Assembly (NCBI GenBank): GCA_039707465.1
Contig: CM077645.1
Location: 167,911,503-167,975,502 of the forward strand
From: Rhabdophis nuchalis
Taxonomy: Eukaryota; Chordata; Lepidosauria; Squamata; Natricidae
Direction of reading: 5' to 3'
DNA: 64,000 nt
The notes below the pieces were generated by a model. That model saw nothing but the letters and a program-made list of their open reading frames with translations, had not been told where the DNA came from and ran no database searches. Of the stretch, positions 63,900-64,000 are shown one piece after another. The position numbers were made by a program, and so were the translations under genes. Each line of letters opens with the position of its first letter. The first letter of the stretch is position 1.

Positions 63900-64000
63900 C
63901 CGTATTTATCGGCGTATAACACGCACAGGCGTATAACACGCACCTTCATTTTAAGAGGGAAATTTCAGGAAAAAAATTTAAATTTCAAATAAAGAACTTT
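63900..64000 (+). mobile_element. Left end of another TA-flanked DNA transposon, running off the window
   Basis: CCGTATTTATCGGCGTATAA follows a TA, and CGTATAACACGCAC is present twice in the first 45 bases. The ends are similar in style to, but distinct from, the pogo-type elements at 34.4 and 55.9 kb. The right end lies outside. Confidence 0.7.

Larger units (their letters stand above)
62333..64000 (-). other. TWSG1: TWSG1 intron, running off the window
   Basis: The intron upstream of the 62069-62332 exon. It holds two M1 MITEs, a hAT-like block and the start of another pogo-type element. No upstream TWSG1 exon was found here. Confidence 0.7.

Overview
The window is nuclear DNA from a vertebrate, most likely a squamate reptile (a snake is possible; the species cannot be fixed). 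The evidence is spliced genes whose proteins closely match human PPP4R1, RALBP1 and TWSG1, together with squamate-type repeats: a Sauria-type SINE with a BovB-like tail, a second tRNA-derived SINE family, L2-, CR1- and Rex1-clade LINE fragments, and many hAT and Tc1/mariner/pogo DNA transposons. There are no operons, CRISPR arrays or free-standing RNA genes. Almost every long open frame outside the listed exons lies inside a repeat.

Layout. 1-11227: the last nine coding exons of PPP4R1 on the + strand; the 5' half of the gene lies to the left of the window. 11228-16385: PPP4R1 3'UTR and the gap between two convergent genes, holding a SINE, a hAT element and a large imperfect inverted repeat. 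16386-45.3k: RALBP1 on the - strand. All nine coding exons are present (658 codons), with a probable 3'UTR ending near 16386 and a CpG-rich promoter at about 44.6-45.5 kb carrying NRF1-like motifs and a ZNF143-like motif. 45.5-59.2k: intergenic DNA made largely of transposons, including a nearly full-length but disabled pogo/Tigger-type element with both terminal repeats. 59.2-64k: the 3' end of TWSG1 on the - strand (two coding exons); its 3'UTR has been invaded by an L2 LINE whose tail ends about 15 bases from the stop codon.

The order PPP4R1 (+), RALBP1 (-), TWSG1 (-) is the human 18p11.22 arrangement read in reverse, so this is a conserved syntenic block. The three genes do not form one pathway: PPP4R1 is a protein phosphatase 4 regulatory subunit, RALBP1 a Ral effector and Rho-family GAP, and TWSG1 a secreted BMP modulator.

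I found no convincing new multigene system. The most unusual content is structural: palindromic hAT elements with target duplications, other large hairpins, a pogo-type element holding a minisatellite, a chimeric repeat present twice, and the LINE in the TWSG1 3'UTR. Coordinates of exons were read from splice signals and phase; repeat-family names come from recognised motifs, without any database search.
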